Notes: generated by a model not told the origin, from the sequence alone. A DNA stretch of 64,000 nt from Flabesymbios commensalis (GCA_964017125.1 OZ024914.1:21324282-21388281), one strand, 5' to 3'. Shown: positions 35,262 to 47,815, counted from the first letter of the stretch. Program-made: numbers and translations.

Positions 35262-37690
35262 TTCAATCAATCAATCAATAATCAATCAATAAAACTTCTA
35301 TAGCGCCTATATACTCAGCGGACCGAGCTCAGAGGCGCACAAATCCTTAGCGTGATCATGTGGCATAATCGAGGCCAATCCAGGTCAAATAGGTGAGATT
35401 TAAGTAATTTCCGGAATGTTAAGATTGTTTTGGCATTACGTATTGGCACAGGCAGAGCGTTCCATAAGGCTGGACCATATATAGAGAAAGCTCTTGACCC
35501 ACTCTTAGTCTTTATACGAGGAAGAACAAATCTATTCGAATTAGTGGAGCGTAGATATTTTGAGCATTTCGGCCGAACAAATAAATCAGCCAGATATGCA
35601 GGTTGGTTTTCTTTTAGGGTTCGGAAAGTTATCGCACATATTTTAAAATGAATGCGAAACTTGACAGGAAGCCAATGTAATCGTTTTAGAATTGGAACGG
35701 AGCGACTAAATCGTGGGGCGTTGGTTACCACTCTTGCAAGGCAGTTTTGAACGCGTTGTAATCTAGCGATATCCTTTTCTGGCATATTGTGAAAAATTGG
35801 GTTACAATAATCTAACTTACTACTGACAAGTGCCACTGCAATTTGCTTTTGCAAGATCTAAGGACAGACTTTTTCGAATTCGACACAGGTCACGGATATG
35901 ATAGAAGCATTCCCATGTTTGGGATATGTGTTTTGGGAAATTCAGGCTACTGTCGAATAGTACACAAGATTTTTAGCTGATGTAGATGTATTTGTGTCTT
36001 GACCAAGAAGTAAGCATGGAAAATTATTCAAGAATTTTTCTCGCTGAAGTTTGGTCCCAATAAGAAGAAATTCTGTCTTGCTAGTATTAACCCTTTCACT
36101 GCGGATGTCGCACTAATGCGACATTGTACTACACTGCGGATGTCGCATTACTGCGACATTACATAACTAGCAAGGTGGTTCACTTGGCTGTGGTTGTGAC
36201 GGCTCCTAGTCACCCTTATCGGCACGCAAGTGTGATAGGGGGACGTGGATGTCTTCAAGCCTTCCATACCCGATAATGACGTCATAACAAAAAATAAATA
36301 ACTATGCTTGGGAATCCCCAGTTATGACGGATCTGGTGATAAAAAGGTCAATTTCAAATAATTACGCAATGTGACGTCATACTTTTAAGATAATTTCGCA
36401 GGGAAAGAGTTAAGCTTCAGCTTAGATCCTGTCATCCAGGCCGACACACCCACTAAACAATGTTGCTACATCTCAAGAGATTCCTCAGCGTTTGAAACTG
36501 ATAGAGACATGTAAATTTGAGTATCATCTGCATAAAGATGGTGGTTTATGTCAAAACTAGAGATAATAGCGCTGAGTGGTGTAGTGTATAAAGTAAAAAG
36601 CACTGGTCCTAGCACAGAGCCCTGTGGAACTCCATATGAGAGTGTGACTTTTTCTGAAAAAGTGTCCCTAATTTTTACGGACTAGTGCCGATTTTGCAAA
36701 TAAGAAGAAAACCAAATTTGAGCCTGGCCAGATATTCCATCAGAATCAATCAGAAAGTCTATCTGTTAATGTAGCATGGTCAATGGTGTCGAAAGCGGCC
36801 GACAAGTCAAGCAAGGTTAGAGCCGTAACTGCACCGTTGTCCATACTAATAATGACATCGTTATGTACTTTCAGTAGAGCCGAGTCTGTAGAATGATGTT
36901 TCCTGTAGGCCGATATCAATGGATTACATAGATAGTTATGTTTTACATGAACTTGCAGCCTATTGGCTACTATCTTTTCTAAGATTTTGGGAATGAAACT
37001 TAAATTGGATACATTTTTCAGCTCGTTTTTAGGAAGAGATGTTTTTTTCAGTAGTGCTCTTACATGAGCTTCTTTGAAATTTTGAGGAAATGTACTAGTT
37101 TCCATTGAAATGTTAATTATGTTAGTGATGGGAGTTATTAATATGTCAAGACAATTTTTCAACACGCTTGTAGGAATGGGATCCAGATCACATGATTATG
37201 ACGATGACGATTCATTTTGGATAGAATTGTTTTTTGCACTTGTGGAATATTCTGTACTTTATCTGGAAATTTGGATCGGATAGCTTCAATTTTATCCACA
37301 ATTTTATACCTAGAGAAATGATCACAAAGTGAATTTACTGATGTGAATTCTGGCAGAGCAGGAGGTGGAATTCTATGCAGGATGTTATTTATTGAATTCC
37401 AAAGGCGACGGGGACTGTCCGAATTTTCCGCAATAACATCAGCTAAATATTCCGATTTAGCTTTTTGTCATCATTCTATTACACAGGTGGCATTGCTGTT
37501 TGTAACGAGAACGATCTAGATGTGTGCGAGATCTGCGCCATGTTCGTTTGAGATTGTGGCGAAGGATTTTAGCCTTCATTATTTCCGGAGTCATCCATGG
37601 AGTTGGTGGTTTTCTGGACAGAGTCTTTGTACTTACAGGAGCGTGTTTGTCTAAAATAGAGCTGAGAACAGAATAATACTGTTGTCAGTC
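35262..37690 (-). mobile_element. LINE, L2/CR1-like, 5'-truncated, interrupted by a TTAA MITE
   Basis: On the minus strand the copy starts in the linker before the reverse transcriptase (near 37690). It passes through LKNCLDILITPITNI (37160 leftwards), LSFIPKILEKIVANRLQ, LLDLSAAFDTIDH and YADD (36523-36534), then the C-terminal block (RLQRVQNCLARVVTNAPRFS; RLHWLPVKFRIHFKICAITF at 35315-35854). It ends with the 3' UTR and an ATTG/TCAA tail at 35262-35290. Stops and shifts break it, so it is inactive. The catalytic YADD is intact, unlike in the sister copy at 39.8-42.6 kb. An element at 36087-36413 sits inside it. Confidence 0.93.
36087..36413. mobile_element. TTAA-flanked MITE nested in a LINE
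   Basis: A 327-bp element bounded by TTAA (36087-36090, 36410-36413), with ends CCCTTTCACTGCGGATG and TTCGCAGGGAAAGAG. Two internal hairpins, GATGTCGCACTAATGCGACA and GATGTCGCATTACTGCGACA, sit near the left end. The LINE sequence on each side joins perfectly across a single TTAA. The sister LINE at 41733-41736 carries exactly that unoccupied TTAA within GAAGCTTAATCCTAGC. This is direct evidence of TTAA-specific insertion, as in piggyBac transposition. Confidence 0.92.
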
Positions 37691-37826
37691 TGAATACTAT
37701 GATCATAATCTAAATAGTCATCTATGGTTACTTCTTTCAAATAAATAATACAGTTTTAATTAACAATTATTGACATCAATCATAATTTCATCGACTTTTT
37801 TTGCCTTGAAGATTTATTTGAATTAT
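37691..37826. other. Short spacer, nothing recognised
   Basis: AT-rich sequence between the LINE's truncated 5' end and the tetranucleotide array. Confidence 0.4.
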
Positions 37827-38113
<287 letters not shown>

Positions 38114-38224
38114 TAATCCAGGGTGGCGACTCCAATCGGGCCCAGATTGAGAGTTGACCTGTCAATACATTTGGCACACGATTGTCTGTATATAGCCTTC
38201 TTACGATGTAACCCACATTAACAA

Positions 38225-38660
38225 AATTACAAGTAAAGCGAATTCCACCCTGGGCTTCCTTCGGAGGAACCTGAAGGCATGTCCCCCTAAATTAAGGGAG
38301 ACTGCCTATTTCTCCCTGGTCAGATCATCCTCAGAATATTCTTCAGCAGTTTGGGACCCCTTTAGGCTGGACTGACTTGAAAACAGGACGAACAAATTCT
38401 AGGCTTTTATGTATGTTCAAAATTTTAAATGAGTTAGTTGAAATTCCTATCAATGACCGTTTAATCCCAGCAGATAGAAGAACACGTGGTGGGCACAATC
38501 AGGCTTATAAACACATCAGAGCTAACACCACACTGGGACAAAATTCTTTTTGGCATCGAACTATCCCTGATTGGAATTCTCTTCCGGCAGCTGCCACAGA
38601 ATCGAAAACTGTGGCAGCATTCAAGAGTCAGCTGGTCGACTAGATCTGCCAGCCTCTTTC
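38225..38660 (+). mobile_element. 3' fragment of a different CR1/Jockey-type LINE
   Basis: The plus strand encodes STLGFLRRNLKACPPKLRE, then AYFSLVRSSSEYSSAVWDPF. After a gap and frame change it continues with RLLCMFKILNELVEIPINDR, LIPADRRTRGGHN and NSFWHRTIPDWNSLP. These are the well-known C-terminal motifs of many CR1/Jockey-group LINE proteins. The segment between WDPF and RTNSR is deleted. It belongs to a family distinct from the L2-like copies nearby. The (TCAA)n array directly upstream may be unrelated. Confidence 0.85.
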
Positions 38661-39415
38661 CCCCCTCCAGCCTGATACTCCACAATGGAGGATTGCTGGA
38701 GTATTAACTCAAAGAACAAAGAAAGAACCCGGCAGGATGAAGTACTGAAAATATTAATATTCGCTTTATACTTTTTTCATGTAATGTGTGTCAGGGGTAT
38801 CATTTTTTGGGTGTATTGTTAGAAAGACTTCAACAAAGTAATTGAAAAATTTATTGAACAATGAAGGCGTGAGAGTATTTTTTGTTAACATGAACTTCAT
38901 TACCTAAACTGACATACACACAGTGATTATTTAGTCCATGGGCCAGACATGAAGATTTCTGAAAACGAAAATTACATTTTTGTATTTCCAGATTCAGGGG
39001 GGGGGGGCGACCAGGCTCCGCTCCCCTTTTCCCAACAAAATTTGGGAAAAATGCTTTGTTATTATTAAAATCATATTATTGTCCAAAAAACTGGAAATAA
39101 TAATATTTACACAGGTGTACATGTGTCCTCTTTTTGTGTTGTTTTCCATTGTATATCGGGGCCTAGCCCTCCACGCCAGACTGCAGTAGCATATGCCCAG
39201 AGTGCGTCCGAAATATATTTTTTTTCTTGGGGTGGGGGGTGCCCTCAGATCCACTTATTTCGAACACCTCCAATTTAAAAAAAAAATATGTATCCGCCAT
39301 GCCTTAGACGCTCGACAATATTTACCCGACATAGAGGTATAGTCTCGTACTCGTTGGGTACTTCTCCTGGCGATAACAGACGCCGCACCCATATCACAAA
39401 CGAACCAGACAGTTA
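38661..39415. other. Unassigned; poly-G tract at about 38998-39008
   Basis: No gene. The stretch 39190-39300 (GGGGTGGGGGGTGCCC ... TATGTATCCGCCATGCC) is of a type also hinted at near 33242 (GGGGCGGATCC), probably an old repeat. Confidence 0.4.
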
Positions 39416-39660
39416 TACCGGCGCCGCGCGGATACAGGTCCTGTGGTAATGTTCTCTATAACGGCGGCGCGCCGGTACACGTCCTTTGGTAATTTTCTCC
39501 AAACCGGCGCCGCCCCGGTAGGCCTACACGTCCTGGGGTAATGTTCTCCATACCGGCGCCGCGCGGTACACATCCTGTGGTTATTTTCTCCATACCGGCG
39601 GCGCGCCGGTACACGTCCTGTGGTAATGTTCTCTGTACCGGCGCTGCGTCGGTGCACGTC
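39416..39660 (-). repeat. GC-rich ~43-bp minisatellite
   Basis: About five and a half units, each running CGGCGCCGCGC(C)GG, TACACGTCCTGTGGTAAT, GTTCTCCATAC. Each unit carries a near-palindromic CCGGCGGCGCGCCGG core. One unit is extended by GTAGGCC. It is strongly CpG-rich compared with its surroundings. Confidence 0.9.
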
Positions 39661-39804
39661 GGTAATTATTGACAAAAACAATTGAAAATTAATGAATGGC
39701 GGGAAAGCTATTTGAAACATGTCTATGGACATGTTTAGATGATGAAACGAAATCAACGATAGCTGATATCTCACCTCCTGGCTATTCGTTTTTTTCACGA
39801 ACCT

Positions 39805-42604
39805 CGCACAGATCAGCGGGCAGGAATAGGTGTAGGCATACTAGTGTCTGACCAATTAAAAACTGACATTCATCCTCTGCCATCATTTAAAACGCTCGAA
39901 GCGATATCTGCACGTATCGGAAACAATTCGTTCAGTGGTTTCGTTGTCTGCCTGTATAAGCTTCAAAACGGTACATGTCAATTTTTGGATGAATTTCAAG
40001 ATCTTTTACAAAGCATAATTTCACTGCATGACAATTTGTATATATTGGGAGATTTCAACTTACATCCCAAATGGATAACCCAAATGGAAATACCAACAAA
40101 TTCAATAAAAAATCCTCATATGTTTCGATCTGAAGCAGCATGCTAATTTTCCAACTCATGTTCATGTTCATTGGCTAGATCTGCTAATCACCAAACATAT
40201 TTCTAATTCTATCAAATCAGTTTTTTCGGCAGCAGATAGCTCGGATAATATTGCGGTCATATCAGAAATTGACTGTTGTACGACGAAATTGAACAAAGAA
40301 AAAATATCGTTTCAAAAAATAAACAAAATTGATTATGAATCGTTTCATTCAAATATTCTCAGTTCGGATCTAATGAAGAAACCAGAGAAAGATCTCTCGG
40401 CACTATGTCAACAGTATGATTCTGTTCTTAGCTTTATTTTAGACAAACACGCTCCTGTAAGTACAAAGACTCTGCCCAGAAAACCACCAACTCCATGAAT
40501 GACTCCGGAAATAATGAAGGCTAAAACCCTTCGCCACAATCTCGAACAAACATGGCGCAGATCTCGCACACATCTGGATAGTTCTCGTTACAAACAGCAA
40601 TGCCACCTGTGTAATAGAATGATGACAAAAAGCTAAATCGGAATATTTACCTGATGTTATTGCAGAAAATTCGGACAATCCCCGTCGCCTTTGGAATTCA
40701 ATAAATAACATTCTGCATAGAATTCCACCTCCAGCTTTACCATAATTCACCTCAGTAAAATTACTTTGTGATCATTTCTCTAGGTATTCTGTTGATAAAA
40801 TTGAAACTATCCTTTTGAAATTTCTAGATAAAGTACAAAATATTCCACAAGTGCAAAAAACAGAAATTAGATCTAAAATCAACGTTTTCGAACGTGCGTC
40901 AGAAGATGAAATTAAAAAGCTTATTTTGAGCTCACCGTCAAAATCATGTGATCTGGATCCCATTCCTACAAGCGTGTTGAAAAATTGCCTTGATATATTA
41001 ATAACTCCCATCACTGACAAAATACACATTTCAATGGAAACTAGTACATTTCCTAAAAATTTCAAAGAAGCTCATGTAAGACCACTACAGAGTGAAAAAA
41101 ACATCTCTTCCTAAAAACGAGCTGAAAAATTACAGGCCTGTATCCAACTTAAGTTTCATTTCCAAAATCTTAGAAAAGATAGTAGCCAATAGGCTGCAAG
41201 CTCATATAAAAAATAACCATCTATCTAATCCATTACAATCGGCCTACAGGAAACATCATTTTACAGAATCGGCTCTACTGAAAGTACATAACGATATATC
41301 ATTATTAGTATGGACAAGGGTGAAGTTACGGCTCTAACCTTGCTTGACTTGTCGGCCGCTTTCGACACCATTGACCATGGTACATTAACAGATAGACTTT
41401 CTGATTGGTATGGAATATCTGACCAGGGTCAAATTTGGTTTTCTTCTTATTTGCAAAATAGTCAGCAGTCCGTAAAAAAAAAAGATACTTTTTCAGATAA
41501 AGTCACACTCTCCTTGGAGTTCCATAGGGCTCTGTGCTAGGACCAGTGCTTTTTACTTTATACACTTTACCACTCAGCGCCATTATCTCTAGTTTTGACA
41601 TAAACCACCATCTTTATGCCGGTGATACTCAAATGTACATGTCTCAAGTTTCAAGCGCGAAGGAATCTCTTGAGAAGTTGCAACATTGTTTAATGGGTGT
41701 GTCGGACTGGATGACAGGATCTAAGCTGAAGCTTAATCCTAGCAAGACATAATTTCTTCTTATTGAGACCAAAATTCAACGAGAAAAAATATTGAATAAT
41801 TTCCTATGCTTACTTCTAGGTCAAGACACAAATCCATCTACATCAGCTAAAAATCTTGGTGTACTATTCGACAGTAGCCTGAATTTCCGAAAACACATAT
41901 CCCAAACATGTAGGGCATGCTTTTATCATATCCGTGACCTGCGTCGAATTCGAAAAAGTCTGTCCTTAGATCTTGCCAAGCAAATTGCAGTGGCACTCGT
42001 CAGTATTAAGTTAGATTATTGTAACTCACTTTTTCACAATATGCCAGAAAAGGATATCGCTAGATTACAACGCGTTCAAAACTGCCTTGCAAGAGTGATG
42101 ACCCAGGCCCCACGATTTAGTCGTTTCGTTCCAATTCTAAAACGATTACATTGGCTTCCTGTCAAGTTTCGCATTCATTTTAAGATATGCGCAATAACTT
42201 TCCGAACCCTAAAAGAAAACCAACCTACATATCTGGTTGATTTACATGTTCGGCCGAAATGCTGAAAATATCTACGTTCCACTAATTCGAATAGATTTGT
42301 TGTTCCTCGTATAAAGACTAAGACTGGGTCAAGAGCTTTCTTTTTATCTGGTCCAGCCTTATGGAACGCCCTGCCTGTGCCAATACGTAATGCCAAAACA
42401 ACTTTAACATTCCAGAAATTACTTAAATCTCACCTATTTGACCTGGCTTTTCCACCCTAGTCCCCCAGCAGCCCGGCTCCCTGTTGACGAACTTGCTTTG
42501 GCCTCGATTATGACACATGATCACGCTAAGGAATTGTGCGCCTCTCAGCTCGGTCCGCTGAGAATATAGGCGCTGTAGAAGTTTTATTGATTGATTGATT
42601 GATT
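39805..42604 (+). mobile_element. LINE, L2/CR1-like, nearly 2.8 kb, inactive
   Basis: It starts inside the APE-type endonuclease (RTDQRAGIGVGILVSDQLK; LGDFNLHPK with GDFN at 40048-40059). It continues through the linker (LPRKPPTP, LRHNLEQTWRRSRTHL, NPRRLWNSINNILHRIPPP) and the reverse transcriptase (CDLDPIPTSVLKNCLDILIT, NYRPVSNLSFISKILEKIVA, LDLSAAFDTIDH). The C terminus is RLQRVQNCLARVMTQAPRFS and RLHWLPVKFRIHFK. The 3' UTR ends GTAGAAGTTTTATTGATTG. Several stops and frameshifts split it. The active-site motif reads YAGD (41615-41626) instead of YADD. It is 5'-truncated and lies head to head with the copy at 35262-37690. It retains the empty TTAA site at 41733. Confidence 0.95.
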
Positions 42605-42688
42605 ACATCATATGGCCATAGTAAGAAGCCGAAATAAAATAGTGATTTTTTGATGATTTTAGCCTGATTGTGTCGCTTTAAACCAGCC
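42605..42688. mobile_element. Half copy of the AAGACGAAATT palindromic MITE
   Basis: ACATCATATGGCCATAGTAA, GAAGCCGAAATAAAAT, TTTTTTGATGATTTTAGCCT and GTGTCGCTTTAA are the reverse complement of the left end of the copy at 45955. The LINE tail abuts it directly. The missing half was not found on the LINE's other side. Confidence 0.7.
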
Positions 42689-43097
42689 CTTAATGGATCC
42701 GGATGCTTTGTGTTTGCTGGGAACATTGAAAGACGTCCCATAATACCCGCCATTCTAACAACGTCAATATTCAGGTTTGACAGACAACACTAATATTCGC
42801 CCATTCAATGACAAAATAATAGTCATTTTTCCCCTGCGCGAACAGGCTCACGATGTAACAATATCTGCTTTCTTTGTCAAAATATCAATTATTTCACGCT
42901 CCCGCACGTACAAAACTTTTTAAGGGACATTTCAAGAAAACAATAATATAACTGAAAGTATTTATTTGGAAGGCACCAAATCCTTTGGTGCGCACCAATT
43001 TATTATTTGGTGCGCACGTAGGGATATGCCTACATATAATATGGTAATACTAGGTAGAATATGGTAATATTCTTGTAACAAGTCATTGTTAAAAATG
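42689..43097. other. Unassigned; holds GTGTTTGCTGGGA and a TTGGTGCGCACCAA palindrome
   Basis: GTGTTTGCTGGGA at 42710-42722 is an end motif of the CCAGCAAACACA elements, without a partner. The palindrome at 42981-42994 is echoed by TTTGGTGCGCAC at about 43003-43014. No gene. Confidence 0.5.
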
Positions 43098-43794
43098 AAG
43101 GGCTCCATGCAATAACCTGTTGAGCGCCATTAACATGTTCTTGCTGATAACGACAGATTTGAGGTGCTGAGGTCGGGAAGATTATTGCGTAAAAAATCTT
43201 AGCTCTACGACCATTATGAAGCACTTTTCTCAGAAGCAAGTACATGTTTATGGCTGTTAGTGAGTCAAATTTCACTATAAAAAGTGCGTTTACCAGTAAA
43301 TATTACTAAATAATATATACCAAATCATACCGGTAAGCTCATTTAACATGTTTTGCAAATAATAAAATCACACATCAGAAATGGTAAGCTCCATTAACAT
43401 GCGTTTACAAATATCAACAATAATAATTTCAAATGTGCAAAAATATTGACATAAATGGTTGTGAAGTCACTGTTTCACAGATATCTAATCGATATCCATG
43501 ATTTCTGGAAAAAAATGCACAAAGCAATACAGTGGTAATGTCATTTACCATAAAATATTGTGATATTGAACTTTAAGACTATTCACAAATACCAGTTAAC
43601 AGACTTTGAAAATTTGCGCAAGGCATGATGGGAGTCTTAGATATGATTACTAAACTTACTTTACTAATATTGTTGATAAACAAACTTATTTACGCGAAAG
43701 TTCTTGGAGGAAAAATATATTGAACTTAAACTTTGAAGTCGTTTTTCTCAAAACTATGAAACATGCACTTAACAGGTTCTTGCACGGAGCCATT
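43098..43794. mobile_element. Non-autonomous element with GAAKGGCTCC ends
   Basis: GAAGGGCTCCATGCAATAAC then CTGTT (43098 on) pairs with AACAGGTTCTTGCACGGAGC then CATTC (to 43794), giving ~27-bp imperfect inverted ends around 697 bp. GTAAGCTC(A/C)ATTTAACATG repeats occur inside (43331, 43383). No coding capacity. Confidence 0.65.
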
Positions 43795-45170
43795 CAAAAG
43801 TTCTTACATCGCGAGAAAACAAATAAATAATAATATGCGATTATTAGTAACATTAAATGTGCATGTTTTATATTATAATTTATACATGTACAAGTATCAA
43901 CATAAATCATATAGCACTGATTGCGCGTTCGTGGATAATCGCTGCCGCTTGTGATTACTTCTGCGTGGTCTCTCGCTGCCAATATGAGCAGTAATTGTCA
44001 TATTCAGCGCCACGTATACGACCATGAATACATTTTCTATTGTTCGTCTTCTGCCTCTCCTTCATCATTTATCACACCGAATGATGCAGGGATAATGACA
44101 CTATATTCTGATCAAATACGGCCTAATTTCACAATGGTTATCACAAAAACCCGTATTCCTACTTCTTTTTTAAATGTAATTATTGCAAAAACTCAACCTG
44201 GCAAGCACAATCCCCAGTGCTTGCATGAGTTGTGGTGTGTCATCTTCTTGTGCACAATTAACATCGCGACGAGGCATGATAATATATAATAGGTTCATCT
44301 GCCTGTTGACATTCAGTATCCATTGCATACATTCGCATTACCAAAAGACGATGTATAATGTAATTACATCACAATACAGGATTAGAATATATTAAGAACA
44401 ATCATGTTTGCAGATATGAAGTTATTAATTGAACATTCTTAATCTTCGGTAGCACTTATTGTAAAAACAAATACCATTGTGTTTCCAAGCAAAGGAGACG
44501 GAACATAGTTTATAGAAATATTACTTTACCATGCATTTGTAAATAAAAACTAAAATTATTAATACAGCCTACATTTCTACGTATTTAAAACAATATTTAG
44601 AATAGATCTTATGTGGACACGTATTGAAATTATGTGTTTATGTCTTAAGAATCGCCTCAGCCGCCGCCAAAGTCCACATTATCAATATTCTTCACAAAAT
44701 CAAGACGTCATATTCCTCATGAAATTAGATGTAGAGTAGAATGTAGCTTGGTCGCCCTTTCTTCTCTTTTCTCACTACACTAAAGATGAACGAGTTAAGC
44801 AATTAGAGATGGAGCTAATAGCACAACCCCCTGCATATCTATAGTATGATGTTTATCTATATTATATTACTATTATTTGAAGAAATGAGAAACAAATACA
44901 ATCAACATCAAAATAAGTTTCACCAATATAAACATTTTTAAACAATAAAACATAATAATGTGCTGGAAGAAATAGCAGAAAAACTAAAGTAGTATTTGAA
45001 TATACTTAGTTATAAAAAGGTGTACGCTAATTATAAAGTCAGCTCTGCCAAGATAATACTCTGAATCTTCTATGCGCCTGAAAACCTTGGTAAATCCCTG
45101 ATAAAAAGGACAATCAATCATCCCAGAGATTACATTACACTGCTGATGGGTGCTTTTGTTCATTCTGTTT
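43795..45170. other. AT-rich DNA, no gene recognised
   Basis: Open frames at 43951-44289 and nearby lack motifs. No repeat family was identified. Confidence 0.45.
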
Positions 45171-45433
45171 TTAACCCTTGTCCTGCTATGCCCGGATATA
45201 TACGGGGTTAATTAGGATGTTTTAGATCAATACACATATCACTTAATTTTGATAAAATAGTTTTCAGTAGATGCTTAGTTGATCCAATAATTTAATTTTA
45301 GACTATTGTCATTTTAGACTATTTTTCATAAATAGTAATATTTTTCGTCATTTGAAGCTGGAAACTGCGTTAGCAATTCCAGCGTCAAATGACGAAAAAT
45401 ACAATCGAAGCAATTCAGCAGGACAATGGTTAA
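45171..45433. mobile_element. TTAA-flanked MITE, subfamily B
   Basis: A 263-bp element between TTAA (45171-45174) and TTAA (45430-45433), with ends CCCTTGTCCTGCT and AGCAGGACAATGG. A long hairpin (TTTTTCGTCATTTGAAGCTGG mirrored by CCAGCGTCAAATGACGAAAA, 45343-45402) sits near the right end. It is related to 58799-59046. Confidence 0.85.
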
Positions 45434-45954
45434 AAACATTAGTAATCACTGTCGTCAACTTTACCTGCATACTTATAGAGATAAATCAAAATGTTTTATT
45501 TGACCATTGCTTATAACACTGTGCCAATCTCGATGGCAGGCTATGTTCGTCCCCACGAAATATCTCCGTCCCTGTCTGTATGGAAGTCTGTCTTTCCGCG
45601 TGTCCTTGTAAGCGCGATCGACTGGCGTGTTTATAATAATCTATTGTTATGGAGCTTGGCCAATATATTCACCATATAACCTGTCGAACGATTTAAAAAA
45701 AAATCGCACGAATCAGATTACAGAAAAGCCCTTAATTAAATCTGTACATTTTTTAATGCTATAGGCTGCCTTGGTAATCTCGCCAGACGAGCTGAAAACA
45801 TGTTCTAATCATTTTTTTGTGTTGTAGATATATTTTTATTGAAGACGGGAAGTCGATGTAAACTTATACGTCATTACAACGAACAATACGTTATATTGTA
45901 CAGTGCATAATATGATAAAATAGAAAATGGTGTAAATAATATAATGTACACGTA
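45434..45954. other. Unassigned AT-rich sequence
   Basis: No gene or repeat was identified. Confidence 0.4.
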
Positions 45955-46262
45955 TTAAAGCGTCACAAGCAGGCTAAAATCATCAAAAAATCAGGTTTAT
46001 TATTTTCGCTTTTTTATTATGGCCATATGACGTGAACGTGTCCACAAACTAGAACTGCGTGAGTGTTATAATTCTTGTGTTGCGCATTTACCAGTTAAGC
46101 GAGATATAAAGACGAAATTCCCGTAAATCAATAAGTTTGTCTTTATAACTCGTTTAACTGGTAAATGCGCAACACAATAATTTAAAAACCTTTCCACTTC
46201 GAGCCTATGGACATGTTCACATCATATGGTCATATTAAGAAGCCAAAATAAAAAAAAACTGA
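45955..46262. mobile_element. Palindromic MITE (AAGACGAAATT type), near-full copy
   Basis: The stem TGTGTTGCGCATTTACCAGT/TAAGCGAGATATAAAGACGAA (46077-46117) is mirrored by 46135-46175 with few mismatches around a 17-nt loop. Outer arms: GGCCATATGACGTGAACGTG (about 46021) mirrors ACATGTTCACATCATATGGT (about 46212). The left end TTAAAGCGTCACAAGCAGGC matches the half copy at 42605-42688. The right end is truncated near 46262. Confidence 0.82.
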
Positions 46263-47202
46263 TGCTGAAGACAGATTGCACACACTCGAAACAAACACAA
46301 GGATACGTAGGCGGTTGGCTACAAGTCATTGTGATGATAGAAAACCAAGAACCATAGATTGATTAACTGTGGCATTATTATGATGATTGAATGACCATAA
46401 TCCTGACTGAAGTGGAGCTTTCCCATAATAGGCCACTTCTTATCTCATGCTGTCAACTACGTGGCAATAAATCCTGTTGCCGTCCCTACGTGACGGTAAA
46501 TCAGAATGCGTCCTCCATACAAACATATTTCTAAGCTGTAATCACATTAGCTGGTTGTCCTAGTTCCTATCATCTGATCATGCAGACGCCGTTATGTTCA
46601 GCTGATGGCCGGCCTTTCTTGGGATATCAAAATCCAGGGCTGGATTACACCTGAGAAAACACGTAAACAGCTTGTTTGAGCTCCGTCCTTAACAAAAGAT
46701 AACATTGATGGCGCTTCCGCTTCGGTTTATTTAATAAAGAAAAGCTGAACCCTGGATTTTATTATTGTGTACATATTAGTGCAGCAGATTTGTGATAGAA
46801 TTGCTTAGTTAGTGATAACAGCAACAAATATTGCATATTAATTGTTCATTATAAAATATACATGTATAGCCATGGACCCAATCGCATTTTTTTCATAATT
46901 GGCGATCATTTCAGTTCTGCTCAAAAAATCAAAGTAGTGATGTAATCAATTAATTAGAAGTAAAACGATATCAAATAATGTTTAATCAGAGAAACAGAAT
47001 GTGAAAATTCCTTCAAAATGGCTGCGGCGTCGACGCAATATTCACCGGTTAGCAATAAAAGCACTCGTTCTGCTCTTTAGGCATGAATATTTTAATACAA
47101 ATCCACAAAAACATTCGCATGAGCCCACAAAATCAAAGACATGATGTGATAAAATAATTAGATTGCAAAATATATCACAAAATTATGTTTAATCAGAGAG
47201 GA
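46263..47202. other. Unassigned sequence
   Basis: No gene was recognised. Weak internal similarity between about 46900-47060 and 47090-47190 (AAAATC AAAG-ATGATGT; GTTTAATCAGAGA) suggests an old tandem duplication. Confidence 0.45.
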
Positions 47203-47440
47203 CTAACCCTTTAACCGCCAAATCATTCAATTTGAATTTTCGCCCACTTGAAGTTGTGTCTCGCTGACGCGATCCACAACTGCAACTGAGTGAAAATCAT
47301 TCAGATTTGACAAAATGGAGGTCAACTGTTTTCAAATATTGCTGGTTGATGTCACATTTTATCTTTAATTTATTTAAAATGTGGTACTTAATAAAAAATA
47401 AAAACCCGAATATCTGCGGCACCGGCGGTTAAAGGGTTAA
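47203..47440. mobile_element. TTAA-flanked MITE, subfamily A
   Basis: A diverged copy of the element at 57199. Its left flank is CTAA (one change from TTAA) and its right flank TTAA. The ends are CCCTTTAACCGCC and GGCGGTTAAAGGG. The hairpin CCACTTGAAGTTG/CAACTGCAACTGAGTG is partly decayed. Confidence 0.85.
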
Positions 47441-47573
47441 TGAAAATGTCTACCGCGGTGACACAATATATACTGGTTAACTGGAAAGTATGAAAAAACA
47501 GTCACACACATTTTGTATCTATAGTAGAATATTTATTCAATAAAGAAAAATATATATATTTATATGACATAAC

Positions 47574-47815
47574 GTGTTAGATTTATGTGCAAAACACGCG
47601 AACGCGAGCGCGAGTAGGCACGCGACGAGTGACGCGACGACAGACGAAAATCGCGTGACTGTCCACACACCATTGCGACGACCATGTGAGGCGCGAAAAC
47701 CGGCGCGACGAAAAACGCGTTTTTATGTTGGCAATGATCAAATAGTGTGTTTGATAGCCAACGCGACGTCGCGCGCTTTAGTTGTTATCACAACCACCTT
47801 CACATTTAGATAGAA
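47574..47815. mobile_element. CpG-rich element (GCGACGACAGACG type), copy 1
   Basis: It shares GCGAACGCGAGCGCGA, GGCACGCGACG, GACGCGACGACAGACG, CTGTCCACACACCA, CCGGCGCGACGAAAA, CCAATGATCA/GCAATGATCA and ATAGTGTGTTTGA with 55594-55835. The open frame is a by-product. Confidence 0.7.

Noticed and set aside
35430-35651. Plus-strand 73-codon frame matching one at 42175-42396 on the minus strand
   Set aside because: Both are antisense shadows of the same LINE C-terminal coding region. Their similarity reflects LINE homology.
39394-39798. 134-codon minus-strand frame with RRRYGEN-type repeats
   Set aside because: It translates the 43-bp GC-rich minisatellite.
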